Assembly (NCBI RefSeq): GCF_037893015.1 | Contig: NC_133658.1 | Coordinates: 139,667,822-139,731,821, forward strand | Length of the DNA stretch: 64,000 bases | Direction of reading: 5' to 3' | DNA from: Macrotis lagotis | Lineage: Eukaryota; Chordata; Mammalia; Peramelemorphia; Peramelidae | Shown: positions 1 through 12,163 of the stretch, piece by piece | How positions within the stretch are numbered: the first letter of the stretch is position 1 | Layout of the letters: each line of letters starts with the position of its first letter | Position numbers and translations under genes: made by a program | Notes under the pieces: model-generated | What the model saw: the letters and a program-made list of their open reading frames with translations, nothing else | What the model was told of the DNA's origin: nothing | Database searches by the model: none

Positions 1-1010
1 CCTACATCAATGACACCAAATTCTATTATTTTTTCCTATATTCATATTTCTTAATCACCCTAAAATATCTCCTCCATGAATCTCTGTTGATCTTGTTTTC
101 TAAGAAATTTTAGTCATAGTTCTATTTCTTATCTGACACCGTTATTACTCCGGGTCCCCATCAATAATTCCAATTCATGTGCATCACCTGTGATGTCATT
201 GGTCCTCTTCAGAAAGCAAAGGATGAATAACAATCTACATGCTTCCCAGAGCTATATCCTGGGCCCTCTGCTCTTCTTAGTAATCTTGTTAATCATCTTC
301 AATTATTTTAGTAATCATATCCAATAATCACCTTTATTCTGTTGATTCTCATATCTATTTCACTAGACTCAATCTCTCCCAAGACCTTCAGTACTGCATT
401 TCCAACTGTCTGTTAAATATCTTTACCAAAAAAAGACACCTGGGAAGTGGGTAGAGTGAAAAGAGCCTACTTCCTCAATATCCCCCTCAAAAATGACAAT
501 ATAAATACCTCAAAGTAGCAAAACTACCAAAAAAACACTAAAAGAAAAATTTTAAATCATAAAAGAGAATAAGCAATCCAACACAAAAAATTATGTATAT
601 ATATGCATATATACATAGCAGAGGCAAAAACACCAGAATAAAAATGTAATGACATCAATGGTGGCATAAATAATAAAGTTCAAATTTTTGTCTACAATTA
701 ATAACAGTGATAATAAACACACTGAAGGAATTAAAGGAAAAAAGGGATGAATTACAAATCACAAGAAGCAATAAAGAGATGCCATTAGGGAATTTCAAGA
801 TGAAATGATACTGAAACTCAATAGTTTAGCAATATTCATGGAAAAACATATCAGTGGAATTGTAGAATTATTTTGCTAGAAGAATTAATGGGAAAATTAA
901 TATGAAAACAAAAGCATAAACTTAGAAAAATGATGTATCTATCAAAAAAAGTTTGGAAGCAATATGGATAAAATACCTGATCTGCAAGGCAGATAAAGAA
1001 AGAATAACCA
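1..1010. other. AT-rich non-coding sequence
   Basis: No gene is visible. The A-rich stretch 480-1300, interrupted by a SINE at 1011, has the base composition of a worn L1 ORF1 region, but no reading frame confirms it. Confidence 0.4.
165..240 (+). mobile_element. Composite SINE tail fragment
   Basis: Shares the AATTCA-GCATCACC-GATGTCAT-GGTCCTCTTC series and the final AATGA-like tract with the tails at 16950-17106 and 55300-55480, a marsupial tRNA-headed composite SINE. Confidence 0.5.
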
Positions 1011-1157
1011 GGGGCAGCTAGGTGGCGCAGTGAATAGAGCACTGGTCTTGGAGTCAGGAGTACCTGGGTTCAAATCTAACCTCAGACACTTAATAATTAC
1101 CTAGCTGTGTGGCCTTGGGCAAGCCACTTAACCCCATTGCCTTGAAAAAAGAAAAAA
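1011..1157 (+). mobile_element. MIR-superfamily marsupial SINE (WSINE1-like)
   Basis: Full-length head GGGGCAGCTAGGTGGCGCAG to CCCCATTGCC plus an A-rich tail. A perfect 16-bp target duplication (AAAGAAAGAATAACCA) flanks it at 995-1010 and 1158-1173, so it is a fairly young insertion. Confidence 0.93.
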
Positions 1158-1429
1158 AAAGAAAGAATAACCAAAAAGTATGGGGCTTCCCAAAAACTAT
1201 AAGGAAGAAAACAAATCTGATTTCTATGTTTCAGGAAATCAAATAGGAAAAATTTTCCAAGCAATATTTTTGAGAAATGATTTTTCTCATATTAATAATC
1301 AGCTACTGAATTAGGACCAGGATTTCTTCAGAAGACTGTAATTCAGTCTATGAAGGACATATTCACTCAGATAATGATATATGTAATGACATAATAGGAT
1401 TATAATGAGCTAATAATGAGATTGAAATA

Positions 1430-1790
1430 ACTCTCCTCAATCTTGTTCAGACCCTAGCCAGGTAGGGAAGTCTATTGTACTATATACAAGTTTGTGTGAG
1501 GATAAATTCTTTGATTAGTTTGCCCAAGGTTGGACAATTTAGAAATAAATGACATGGTCAGAATCATATCCCCAGCCCCCTCTTTAGAGCCCCTCATAGT
1601 AATAATTATTCTTTTCATTAATTGTTAACCAGTCAGAGTTGACAGCCACCCACAGGAACACCCATTCTTATAAGGAAATATAAATTGTGAACTCACTGCC
1701 ATTATTTTGTCTTTGACTTTGGAGAGTGTCACTGAGCCATTTTATTGGTAATATGCTAGCATTATAAATAATTACCCCGAAACTTTTTAA
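1430..1790 (+). mobile_element. LTR-like repeat, copy A (fossil)
   Basis: Collinear with 37655-38010 through shared blocks such as TTAATTGTTAA, CAGAGTTGA and CCCATTCTT followed by a TATA-like stretch and an AATAA-rich end. The layout resembles a solitary LTR, old and diverged. The family is not identified. Confidence 0.35.
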
Positions 1791-1799
1791 ATGTCACAG

Positions 1800-2757
1800 T
1801 GTGACAGCTGAAATATTTCAGTAGAAGCTCATACTACATTTTGTATTGCCTTTATAAGCCTCCAAAAAAAGACAGAGTATCATTTTATAATTGGCCAGAA
1901 AGGGAGTGTAACATGTAATTTTCAAACAGTGAGATGCTATAACCAATTCAACTTCCTAAGGGTCTCATCAAGATCTTTCGGACACATGTTCAGAAAAGTC
2001 ACACATATGGATGTGCTAAGTAAAAGATTAACAACTGGCTTGGAGTCAGAGGTGGGGGAAGGAAGAGAATGGATGTGTGACATATTTTAAGTATAGACTG
2101 CATTATTAATATTTTCTTCCTTATTTTCTTAAATCTTGGAGCAATAAATCAAGCCGTGACTTGTAGGCATAATATCAGGGGTATAATTCTCACACTGAAA
2201 ATTTTACAAACAGCTAAGGAGCTGGTTCAAGTTGGCTCAAGCTCACTCCTGCTCCCACACCATCAATCTTTGGTGCTTTAATCAATTGGACAAGAAAGAC
2301 ATTTTCTTTTTTGGGGACTAATGTAAAATACTATATAAATTAATTTAAATTAATAAATCATTTATATTAAATAGAAAAATCTGTTGTTCTAGAACTCCCA
2401 ATTCACATATGAGAAATTTCCTAGTTCATTTTCAAACCTTCAAATTTATATTATATAGGTAACCAATTTTCAGTGTCTACTTTATCCCTGAAATGATACA
2501 AAGGAAAAAATTAAGGGCTCCCTTAAGGGGGAGCCTCCACCTTAAATATCCCAGAGCTTCCAGTTCCCTCTGTTCATGAAGAACAGATTAAGTATTGATA
2601 TCAGTATTCAAGCCCTAGGTCCAAGTCCTAGACTGGACCACAAAAGAAAAATTAGAGCAAAACCAGTGGAGAGGGTCATTAGGTAGGTTATTTCATCTAT
2701 TAATGAGATTTCAGAAACTTCTCTCTTGACCATCAGACTCACCTTTCCTTGTTGATA
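1800..2757. other. Non-coding, nothing recognised
   Basis: AT-rich sequence without recognisable repeat family, long frame or RNA gene. Confidence 0.4.
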
Positions 2758-3625
2758 GGTGGACTTGAAATAGGGTGGGTTCCAGATCACCACAATAAAG
2801 GGAATATTGCAATAAAGCGAGTCACACAAATTTTTTGGTTTCCCAGGGCTTATAAAAGTTGTTTGTACTATGCTGTATTATGTCTTTTAAAATTACATAC
2901 TTTAATTTAAATTGTTTTTGCCTTATTGCTAAAAAATATACCAACTATCATCTGAACCTTCAGCAAGTTCTAATCTTTTTGCTGGTGTAGCATCTTGCCT
3001 CAATATTACTGGCTACTGACATATCAGTGTGCTATTTGCTGAAGGTTAAGATGATTGTGGCAGTTTCTTAAAGTAAGGCAACAAAGAAGTTTGCTGATCA
3101 ATCAACTCTTCCTTTAATGAAAAAGTTTTCTGTAGCATCTGATGCTGTTTGTTAGCATTTTACCCACAGTAGAACTTCTCTCAGTATTGGAGACAATCCT
3201 CTCAAATTTGCAGCTGATTTATCAACTAAGTTTATATAATATTCTTCAATATTGTTGTGTTTTAGGGAATAGGAAGATCCAAGGAGAGGGGGAGAGAGAT
3301 GGCGGAATTGGAACAATCAGAACATATATTCATCATTTAAGTTGGCTGACTTATATATGGCATACATGGCTCCCCAAAACAATTACAATAGTAACATCAA
3401 ATATCAACATAAACAGATATAATTATAATGATTATATAATTATAATAATTACAATGAAAATGTTTGAAATATTGTAATGTGCTTGATGAGCCTGATACAA
3501 TGTGAATGCATTGGGAAAATAATGCTAAAAGACTTAATGCAGGATTGCCACAACCTTCAATTTGTTTAAAAAAAAGCAATATATGCAAGCATAATAAAGC
3601 AAAATGCAATAAATGAGTAATTCCT
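2758..3625. mobile_element. Tigger1-like DNA transposon, internally deleted
   Basis: Both ends show the pogo/Tigger1 terminal signature (GCAATAAAGCGAGTCACAC near 2810; a series of GCAATAAA-like units near 3590-3615). Internal text matches Tigger1 remembered from eutherians, for example CCTTCAGCAAG-TTCTAATC, CCCCAAAACAATTACAATAG and GGAGAGGGGGAGAGAGATGG. Most of the transposase region (about 2.4 kb in the full element) is missing, so this is a non-autonomous derivative of about 0.87 kb. Confidence 0.7.
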
Positions 3626-4288
3626 GTCCTTGACTGAATGTTAGATGAATGAAAAAAGAAAAATCTGAAATTTAACAAATCCTGTCATATGATTGTAAAA
3701 TTTCAAGACTACAATAACAAAGACATTGACTATGTGCAGCTGTACGAAAGACATCACATAGTAAAACATTAATTCAGATTTATAAGATTTTTCTACAAAA
3801 ATGAGAAACAGAAAAAGCTGGAATATTATTTTAAGTGTTTCATAATTCTAAATGTTATGATTTAGAAAGTAAAGGAAAATATAACTTAATCCCAAATTCA
3901 ATTTTCTTAGCAAAGGTAATAATTCTTTTCCAAGACAAAAAAAGGAAGACTTAAAAATCAAAATAACTTTGCATATTTCATGAAAAAAAGATCCAATATC
4001 CAGAGCAATCTTAGATGTGGAAAAATTGTATGCAAGATCTTTTAAAGATTTAAAGACTGAAGAGAATAAAATTAAGACCATCTGGAATAGTCTTGGACTG
4101 TTATTATTAGCTATATATAGAATTAATAGTATAAAGCATGGGAATTTTGTTTAGTATTTGCTTTTGTTTTTATTAATATGATAAAGGGATTGGCCAGTGG
4201 AGGTCCAGTCCTCATATCCTGCCCTGCCCCATCTCTGTCTCTATGTGTCTCTGTCTGTCTATTTCTCTCTCTATCTGACCCTGTCTCT
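3626..4288. other. Non-coding, nothing recognised
   Basis: AT-rich, no gene or recognisable repeat. Confidence 0.4.
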
Positions 4289-4289
4289 G

Positions 4290-4316
4290 TCTTTCTCCCT
4301 CTCATTCTCTCTCTCT

Positions 4317-4392
<76 letters not shown>
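4290..4392 (+). repeat. (CT)n microsatellite
   Basis: Nearly pure CT dinucleotide run with CTCC interruptions. It also produces spurious open frames on both strands. Confidence 0.97.
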
Positions 4393-5024
4393 CCCTCCCT
4401 CTGTTTCTCTCTCCAATAGAGAAAATGCCTATCCTCCCCATCACTCATGTGTTCCATAAGCCAACTATCTCTGTATATAATAATAGGTGGGTGAAAAGTC
4501 CTCTACCTCATTTATTGTCATATGGTCCAGAACACATGCTGCCTATATCTCTTCAGTTCATCTTATATTTATTTTTTACTAATTGTATGTGAATGAATTT
4601 CTTTTTAAAATTAAGTTTACTTTTCTTTTCACAAAGATTCTCTTTCTCTGATTCCCATCCTTAACCCTTCACACACAATGAGAAAACAAAACAAAACAAA
4701 TATGTTGAATGAGTTTAAGAGGCAGAAAAGACACAGCTTTCACCCTAGTGAACTTCAAAGATTGGAAGAGTCACTAGAAGTTCAACAAAGGAGAATCCAT
4801 AGTAGAATTTGTTAACAACTGAATTGAGTGAGAAGTTAATTTTGAAAAAGATGACCTGTTTGACATTGACCTGAAGTGAATGGACCTGACTACCAAGGGC
4901 TTGGATTCTTCAGATAATCACTTTAAATTGGAGTTCACTCCCCACAGGGACCAAGATGTAGAAAAGAAAATATGATCTGGTTTGGGAGGTTTGGTTAAGC
5001 CTCTGACTCTATGTCATCAATAAA

Positions 5025-5262
5025 TTGTTCAGACTTTTTCCCAGTCATATCCAATTTTGTGAACCAATTTAGGGTATTTCTTGGCAAAGATACTGAAGTA
5101 CTTTGCCATTTTCTTCTCCAGTTCATTTTACAGATGAGGAAACTAAGGCAAACAGGATCAAGTAACTTACTTACTTAGTAAGCATCTGAGGCCAGATTTT
5201 AACTCTGGAAGATAAGTCTTCCTGACTCCAGGCCCAGCACTCTATCCACTATATTATCTAGC
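5025..5262 (-). mobile_element. MIR/CORE-type SINE (MAR1-like)
   Basis: Contains the reversed core CAGATGAGGAAACTAAGGCA and the series TTTCTTGGCAAAGATACTG, shared with copies at 43435, 53755 and 56140. It is followed at 5270-5390 by a composite-SINE tail in plus orientation. Confidence 0.7.
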
Positions 5263-5834
5263 TGTTCATCACTGAGAAAGTGAAGCTGGTTATTTTGCTT
5301 AGCCCTTCCTCATTTTAAATCCAATTCACTTGCATGCCATGGCATCACCTCCATCATGTTATGGTCTTTTTCAAGAACAAACAACCCTTTATAAAACCTA
5401 ATTGATTATTAATGATATTGATACTGATCAAAACAAAATGGTCAAAATCATATTGGAACACTAATTACTTGTTAGAAGATATTATGGAGGTGGTATTTAT
5501 GAATTAATATAAAGGGGAGTACATGGAATTGGGGGCTTGAGCATAACAGTAGTAGCGAAAAGACAACTTAAACTACTTCCCTAGATCCCTGAAAGGAGAT
5601 GGAGCTGAACCCTGGAGATCTGAGCTACCTGTCCAAATGTGGGTTGGGAAAGTAATGCCAGTAAGACATTTCTTCTCTTTTAACCTGAGTTTCTCAATAA
5701 TAAAACAAGGAATGGAAATTTTCTTCCAGCTCTAAAAAGGATGAACCCATGTTTCTATGGCATTTAAATATGAATTTATTATCCCTCACACCTCCTTCAA
5801 CCCCCCCCCCCCCAAAAAAAAACTCAAGCACTGT

Positions 5835-6760
5835 CTCTAATTTTCCCATTTTTGTTGGAAGTATCACCATCTTCTAGTCATCCAGGTTTACAACTTGGGG
5901 GTCATTCTTGGTTCATCTTTCTTCATCAAATCTCATGTTCAATCATTTGTCAAGTTCTATTTATTTTATTTCTACAATGTCTCACATACCCACCCCTTAC
6001 TTTCTATTTCTGTTGCTACATCCTTCTTTCAAGTCTTCATTTCTTCTAATGAAGACAACAGTAATGGCCTCTTAGCTGCTTTTTCCACCTCTGATCATTC
6101 ACACATCTGCCTGAGTAATCTTCCCTGGCTTGTTCACCTTACCTCACACTTTTTTTAGTCTACATACCAGTCAAACCAAACGATTTGCTATACCCTATTC
6201 TCACCTATATCTCCCCCTTCTCTGTACCATTAATCACACTTTTATCAATGTCTGGAATGGATTCTTTTCTATCTCTGTCTATTGAAACTCTTTTCTTTCA
6301 TCAGGATCTACTTCAAGTTCTATCCATTTCATAAACTCTTTCCAGATGACCTCTTCCTTCTCTAATGGACCAATTGGCTGCTTCTTCTTCTGAATTCTCA
6401 TAGTATTTTATTTTATTTTAATTTTTTTTAGTTTTTTTTTGTAAGGCAAACGGGGTTAAGTGGCTTGCCCAAGGCTACACAGCTAGGTAATTATTAAGTG
6501 TCTGAGACTGCATTTGAACCCAGGTACTCCTGACTCCAGGGCTGGTGCTTTATCCACTACGCCACCTAGCCACCCCACTCATAGTATTTTAGAACTCTCT
6601 TTTGTAAGTTATAGTCACTTTTGTACATGTCTTTGTCACCTCTTCAGTTATAGAGATAGAGACTTCATCTTATTTCCTTTTTATTTCCAGGGTCAAACAA
6701 GTTTCCCTGCATATTTTATAGGCTTGATAAATGATTGTTGAATGGCACTGAATTTTTATC
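5835..6760 (+). mobile_element. L2 LINE 3' region
   Basis: Text typical of L2 3' ends (GGTTTACAACTTGGGGGTCA, CCAGATGACCTCTTCCTTCT) ending with a GGCTTGATAAATGATTGTTG tail. Interrupted by a SINE at 6412-6577. Non-coding relic. Confidence 0.7.
6412..6577 (-). mobile_element. WSINE1-like SINE inserted in L2
   Basis: Reversed SINE from T-rich tail to GCCACCTAGCCACCCC. The 14-bp duplication CTCATAGTATTTTA flanks it at both ends, showing insertion into the L2 copy. Confidence 0.9.
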
Positions 6761-7438
6761 CAATAAAAAATCATCTGACAAATTTCACATGTGTTTTCTT
6801 TCACTTTCTGAATTATTACCAGAACAAATCAATAATTTATGAAACCGAAAAATATCCATTTAGTTGAAGTCACCTCATATCTATTGTTCTGAGTCAATTT
6901 TGTAGTCTGTTAGGAACATATTATCCAATTCCTCTAGCTGGCCCAGAGACCTGTAATATAATCCTACCACCATATTACTTTTCTTCTTCCTTCTTTGATC
7001 CTCACCCAAATATTGTCAACCATGTTAACCTCACTGCCCCCTTCAAGTTTATGAATTTCTACACAATTGAATACTTTCTTAATGTTCAAAATAACTTCAT
7101 TTCATCTATTTATTTCATCTGTTCCCTTCCATTGCCATATCCCAGTCATAAGTAGCAACCCCCCAACCAATCCATATTTACTTCTTTGAATTATTGTCTC
7201 TAGTTCATTACCCAGAGTCTGAACATTGGTGTAGAATAGTGGTGTTAAATTCAAATAGAATGGAAATGAAGGGAAGGGACATTAATTCTTACATAAGCAT
7301 CTCATGCATATAAACTGCAGATTGATTATAATTTTATCTATGTTTTATTGTACATTTTTATTTTCATTTCATTAAATATTTCCCAAATACATTTTGATCT
7401 ATTCAGGATGTTCTTAGGTGTGCTACTATATTTCATGT
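6761..7438. other. Non-coding, nothing recognised
   Basis: AT-rich sequence; no gene seen. Confidence 0.4.
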
Positions 7439-7634
7439 GAGGTCATGTTTGACTCCTCTGTTGGAGATATCTGGGTTCCTGAGTATCCTACTGCCCCAAT
7501 TTTCTCCTGTGAGAAACCAAACTCCTCTCCTGCCTTTCTTCCTTTCCAAAGTTGTTTGCTATAGTATTGATACAGGTAGCAGTCAGTATCTGGACATCTT
7601 CATCTCTTGCTTTTCTTTTTTGATTTAAAGGTCT
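7439..7634 (+). repeat. Local direct repeat, copy 1
   Basis: About 196 bp, roughly 93% identical by eye to 8626-8823, starting GAGGTCATGTTTGACTCCTC and ending near TTAAAGGTCTT. Family not recognised. Confidence 0.85.
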
Positions 7635-7884
7635 TAGACTTTGCCAAACTAAAAATTTATTCCATAAAAGAGAAAACCATCAATTAAAATGAATATTATA
7701 ATATAATTATGAAAAGAATTTCAAATTAAAAAGTTATTATCAATAGTAAATTAGTTCTACACCAATCTAGAAGATATTCATATCTAAAATGAGGGGGAAA
7801 TACCCATAAATTTTACAATAAAGGCAAGGGCAGTCCTCATGTTTCAAGCAAATGTAAGTTAAATGTGGTTACCTAGTGAGCATG

Positions 7885-8125
7885 CATCCAAACCAGTGGT
7901 TCTCAAAGTATACTTTGAGTGGTCCAAGGACCACTGGAGGTCTACAAAATCCTTTCAGAGGTCTGAAAAATCAAAATTATTTTTATAATACTACTAAGAT
8001 ATTTTTATTTAATTAAATATGATAAATATCAATAGATATAACCCAAATCTTTGGGGGAACCTCCAGTAGTTTTTAAAACTATTTAATGGGTCTCAAGATC
8101 AAAAAGTATAAGAATTTTGGCTTAA
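7885..8125. mobile_element. Possible hAT-type MITE
   Basis: Left end CAGTGGTTCTCAAAGTA is a classic hAT (Charlie/MER-type) terminus and the right end has a loose inverted match. An internal palindrome around GGTCCAAGGACCACTGG is visible. Confidence 0.4.
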
Positions 8126-8336
8126 AGAAAGAGGCCACATATTTCTAGATTATCATATTTTAAATTTTCAAAATATTAATACTTCTTAGGAAAGACTTCC
8201 ATGAACTGATAGAAGGTGAAATAAGCAGAACCAGGAAAATAAACATACACAGTGACAAAACAATAAAAACAGCTAAAAATCTGAATATGTTTGCTTATAA
8301 TGTTCAAGCTAGGCCTCAAAGAAGAGAGAAGAAAAA

Positions 8337-8555
8337 TAGCTAACATTTATATAACATTTTAATATTTGAAAACTCTACAAATATTACCTCATTTGATCCT
8401 AATAACCTGGGACTTGGGTGCTATTATTATGCCCATTTTCCAGATGAGGAAACTGAGATAGACAGAAGTTGAGTGACTTTCTTAAATATCTGAGATCATA
8501 TATGAATTCAGAACGTCCTGACTCCAAATTTAACATTCTATGCCACTTAGCTACC
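8337..8555 (-). mobile_element. MIR element
   Basis: Reversed MIR core CAGATGAGGAAACTGAG and flanking TAACATTTATATAAC block, ending at TATGCCACTTAGCTACC. Confidence 0.75.
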
Positions 8556-8625
8556 TCTTTTTTTCAGATGTGGGATGTGGAAGACTATGTTTGTCAGTCA
8601 TTGTCAGACTTAGTAAGTGTTTTTT

Positions 8626-8823
8626 GAGGTCATGTTTGACTCCTCTGTTGAAGACATCTGGGTCCTTGAGTATCCTACTGCCCCAATTTTCTCCTGTGAG
8701 AAACCAAACTCCTCTCCTGCCTTTCTTCCTTTTTAAAGTTTTTTTGCTATAGTACTGATAGAGGTAGCAGTCAGTATCTGGATATCTTCATCTCTTGCCT
8801 TTCTTTTTTGAATTAAAGGTCTT
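8626..8823 (+). repeat. Local direct repeat, copy 2
   Basis: Second copy of the 7439-7634 segment, same orientation, about 1.19 kb away. Confidence 0.85.
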
Positions 8824-8889
8824 TAGCTTTTATCCCAAGAACTGTTAATGGGTATATTTGTGTGGGTTATATTTGAAAATGAAGCTGAT

Positions 8890-8975
8890 ATAATAAAGAA
8901 AAAAGGAAAGAAGGAAAGAAGAAAGGAAGGGGAGAAAAAGGAAGAAAGAAAAGAAGGAAGGAAGGAAGAGGAAAA
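8890..8975 (+). repeat. Purine-rich AAGG repeat
   Basis: Imperfect GAAAGAAGGAAAG-type simple repeat. Confidence 0.85.
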
Positions 8976-9471
8976 AAGTATTGCTTGGGTAAAAGGTTAA
9001 TGAGAGCTTTTGCTAAACAAAATAAAACACTAAACTAGGTTGGGCAGCCAGATATACATTATAAAGGCTGACATGTGGACAAAATAGCAGAGATCAATGA
9101 ATTTGTGTTCTGATCTGTTTCAAAATCATTTCTATGCTAGAGATAAACTTGTGATTTTCAAACATTCATTAAATTATTTGGGACAAAGAACAATGATCTC
9201 AGCACCAGCTAGGGGTTAAGAAGAAAGAGAAACTTATTTTGAGTTCAGTCTGTCAGGTTTTTATTAGCTGGGGGTGGTATGGCTGTGATTTAAAAGTTAT
9301 CCACCTATCCTTATCAAGGAGAGTCTTTTACATAATAAAATCTAGTGTTGTAGCTCAAGTGGATGGCAGGTGGTACAGAAGCTGGTAGTAGGAAATTATT
9401 ATCCATCAAAGTCAATGAGTCAATCAATCAGTCAAGAAATATTTATTAAGAACCTACCATAGGGGCAGCTA
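8976..9471. other. Non-coding, nothing recognised
   Basis: No gene or repeat family recognised, apart from the short TCAATCAATCAGTCAA tract before the SINE. Confidence 0.4.
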
Positions 9472-9615
9472 GGTGGTGCAGTGGATAGAGCACCAGCCCT
9501 GGAGTTAGAAGTACCTGAGTTCAAATCTGGACTCAGACACTTAATAATTACCTAGCTGTGTGGCCTTGGGCAAGCCACTTAACCCCATTTGCCTTGCAAA
9601 AACCTTAAAAAAAAG
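9472..9615 (+). mobile_element. WSINE1-like SINE
   Basis: GGGGCAGCTAGGTGGTGCAG head through CCCCATTTGCCTTGC and A-tail. Confidence 0.93.
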
Positions 9616-9694
9616 GATACCAAAAAAAAGGCAAAAGATAGTACCTGCATACAATCTAGTGTGAGAAATAACATGCAAACAATTAATAAACAAA

Positions 9695-9800
9695 GCAAAC
9701 TATATATATATGTATATATATATACATACAATACTATATATATACAAAGCAAACTATAAATATATATGTATATGTATATAGAATATATATATATATATAG
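9695..9800. repeat. (TA)n-rich microsatellite
   Basis: Two TATATATATA-type blocks separated by a CAAAGCAAACTATA unit. Confidence 0.9.
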
Positions 9801-9824
9801 GAAATAAAAGAAGGAAAGCACTGA

Positions 9825-10140
9825 AATTAAGAGATATTAGGTGAAGTTTCCTGGAGAAGGTGGAATTTTAGTTGGGGCTTAAGAGAAGCAAAGGAGCTCA
9901 GTAGTTATAAAGGAGGAAAGAAAGTGTTCCAAACTTGGGGGGCAACCGTAGAAAATGTCAGAGCAGAGAGATGAATTGTCTTCTTTTTGGAATGCCAGGA
10001 GACCAGTATCATTGGATCAAAGAATACAGGTTGGGTTATAAGGTGTAAGAAGACTGGAAAGGTAGGAGAGGGTTAAGAAGGACTTTGAGTACCAAATAGA
10101 GCTTTTTTATATTTGCTCAGGCAAAAGGAAGTCCCTACAG
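9825..10140 (-). mobile_element. L2 LINE relic
   Basis: Reverse-orientation L2 text (GAAGTTTCCTGGAGAAGG, AATGCCAGGAGACCAG, AAGAAGGACTTTGAGTACC). Confidence 0.6.
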
Positions 10141-10189
10141 TTTAGTGATTAGAAGAGCAATATGATCCAACCTACATTTTAGGAAAACC

Positions 10190-10800
10190 AGTCAGTCAAT
10201 AAACATTTATTTAATATCTACTATAGAGACTAGGATATTCTCTGCTCTCAAGAGGCTTATAGTCCAATGGAGGAACCAACAGCAACAAGTAACATAACAG
10301 ACTAAATAAACTCCCCAAAGTTGGAGATAATCAACAGAGAGAAGGCACTAGAATTAAAGGGATTTAGAAGACTTACTGTAAAAGGAGGGGATTCTAGAAA
10401 GAACTTAAAGAAAACCAGTGAGGTCAAATGTCAGAGTGGAAGAGGGAGGACATTCTAGTCAGAGAAAATACCCTGAGTCAGGACATGGAGAACCTTATGC
10501 AAAATACAATAAGGAGGTCAGAGTCACTGAATTGAAGAGTGTAGGGGGACAGGGAGAAAAAGTAAAAAAAGATTAGAAAGGTATGAGAGGCAGGTTATGA
10601 AGGACTTGGAATGCCAAACAAAGGATTGTTATATTTCATCTGGGAAGAGATAGGGAACCATTGAAGTCTATTGAATGGTTGTTGGAGGTGGCATGGTCAA
10701 AACTGGATTTTAAAAAGATCAATATGGCAGTTTAAATAACAAATAATTAGAATGAGGAGAGACAAGGTAGGGAAATCAACCAACAGACTATTGTAATAGT
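10190..10800 (-). mobile_element. L2 LINE relic, second copy
   Basis: A second reverse L2 segment in tandem with the previous one: AATAAACATTTATTTAAT end, GAGGACATTCTAGTC, GGAACCATTGAAGTC, CTATTGTAATAGTACAGG. Confidence 0.65.
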
Positions 10801-11059
10801 ACAGGTCTGATGCAATGTGGGCAGGTTGAAGAAGGGGAACATAGAACAGAAAACAGGTCCAGAAAAGTATTATCACCAGAAGACATCAGAAGCAGCATGA
10901 AGAGCTTGAGTTGTCTCTCCAAACATCTTCCTTGGATACCCATGTCCCCAGTGTGTTTGCCCCTACACTCCATTCATATATGTGTCTGCCTATGGTTGCT
11001 GTTACTATTGTTTTGTTCATTCTCAAAGAAAACCATATATAATAAAGCATTTTGCTGAC

Positions 11060-11755
11060 TTTATTTTTTAATTTATTATTTTTATTTTTGAATTTAATTT
11101 TCCCAGTTACATCTAAAAAGTTTTAACATTCATTCTTTTTTTATTTAAATTGATATTTTGCTTTATTTTTCCAATTACATGCTTATGGTTGTTATTCAAT
11201 ATTCATCCATTTGCAAATTTCTAAGTTAAATATTTTTCTACCACCCTCTCTTTCCTGTCCCCCTCCTCTGGTGGGGAACAGTCTGGGAAAAGTTGTATGT
11301 GTACATTTATTTAACATTCATTCTTTTAGGTTTGTTTTTTTGTGAAGTGTGATGGTTGGTATGGAGCAAAGAGATAGCACAATGACAGCAGAATTCATTT
11401 TTAAATAGTACACTGGTTAAAGGAAAATAAGCTGATATCCCAGCAGATTATCCCTAAGAATTTTCAACAATTTAGTAATTTCTAAAGTGTTTTCAGATTT
11501 TTTAAATTTATTTTTTTATTTTTATTTTATGGCAATAGGGTTAAGTGACTTGCCCAAGGTCACACAACTAAGTAATTATTAAGTGTCTGAAGCCACATTT
11601 GAACTCAGATCCTCCTGTCTCCAGGGCCAGTGCTCTATTCACTGTGCCACCTAGCTACCCTAACATTCATTCTTAAAACTTTTAGTTCCAAATTCTCTCC
11701 CTTCTTCTCACCCTCCCACCCCCGCCTTGAAAAACCAAGTTATTTGATATAGATT
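11060..11755 (-). mobile_element. Older L1 3' end, interrupted
   Basis: Reversed L1 3' UTR text (TTTTCCCAGTTACATCTAAA, TTAACATTCATTCTT, TTTAGTTCCAAATTCTCTCC). It contains a SINE at 11505-11660 and resumes at 16588-16785 beyond a younger L1. Confidence 0.65.
11505..11660 (-). mobile_element. WSINE1-like SINE
   Basis: Reversed copy from GGCAATAGGGTTAAGTGAC to GTGCCACCTAGCTACCC, somewhat diverged. Confidence 0.88.
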
Positions 11756-12163
11756 AAAAATGTGCAGTCATAGATAGAATGATCTAAAAAAAACACTACC
11801 GTCCTAAAAAGGGGGACAGGAAAGAGACGGGAGGAGGGAGGGGATTGAATGGGGTAAATCGCATTACACTAAGAGGTACAAAAAACCTATGGTAATAGTG
11901 GGGAAGAAGGGAGCAGAGGAGAAACACCTGAATCTTCTTCTCATCAGACTTGGCTTAAAGTCAACCTACACATACTCAGTTAACTTATAAAACATCTAAC
12001 CTTTCAAGTATTAAAAGGGGAAAAGGGGAGGGGGGAAAGAGAAAGGGAAGGGGAGTGGGGGAAATAAGGGGAAATAATAAAAGGAAGGGAAGGGAAAAGG
12101 GAAAAAGGGAAAGGGGAAAGAAAGGGGAGGGTGTGATATAGGAGGGCAAACACACTGAAGGGG

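Noticed and set aside
3397-3678. Overlapping open frames within the Tigger1-like element
   Set aside because: They do not show transposase motifs; chance frames in AT-rich terminal sequence.
4123-4592. Open frames of 93-131 codons around 4.2-4.6 kb
   Set aside because: Produced by the (CT)n microsatellite; Ser/Leu or Glu/Arg repeats only.
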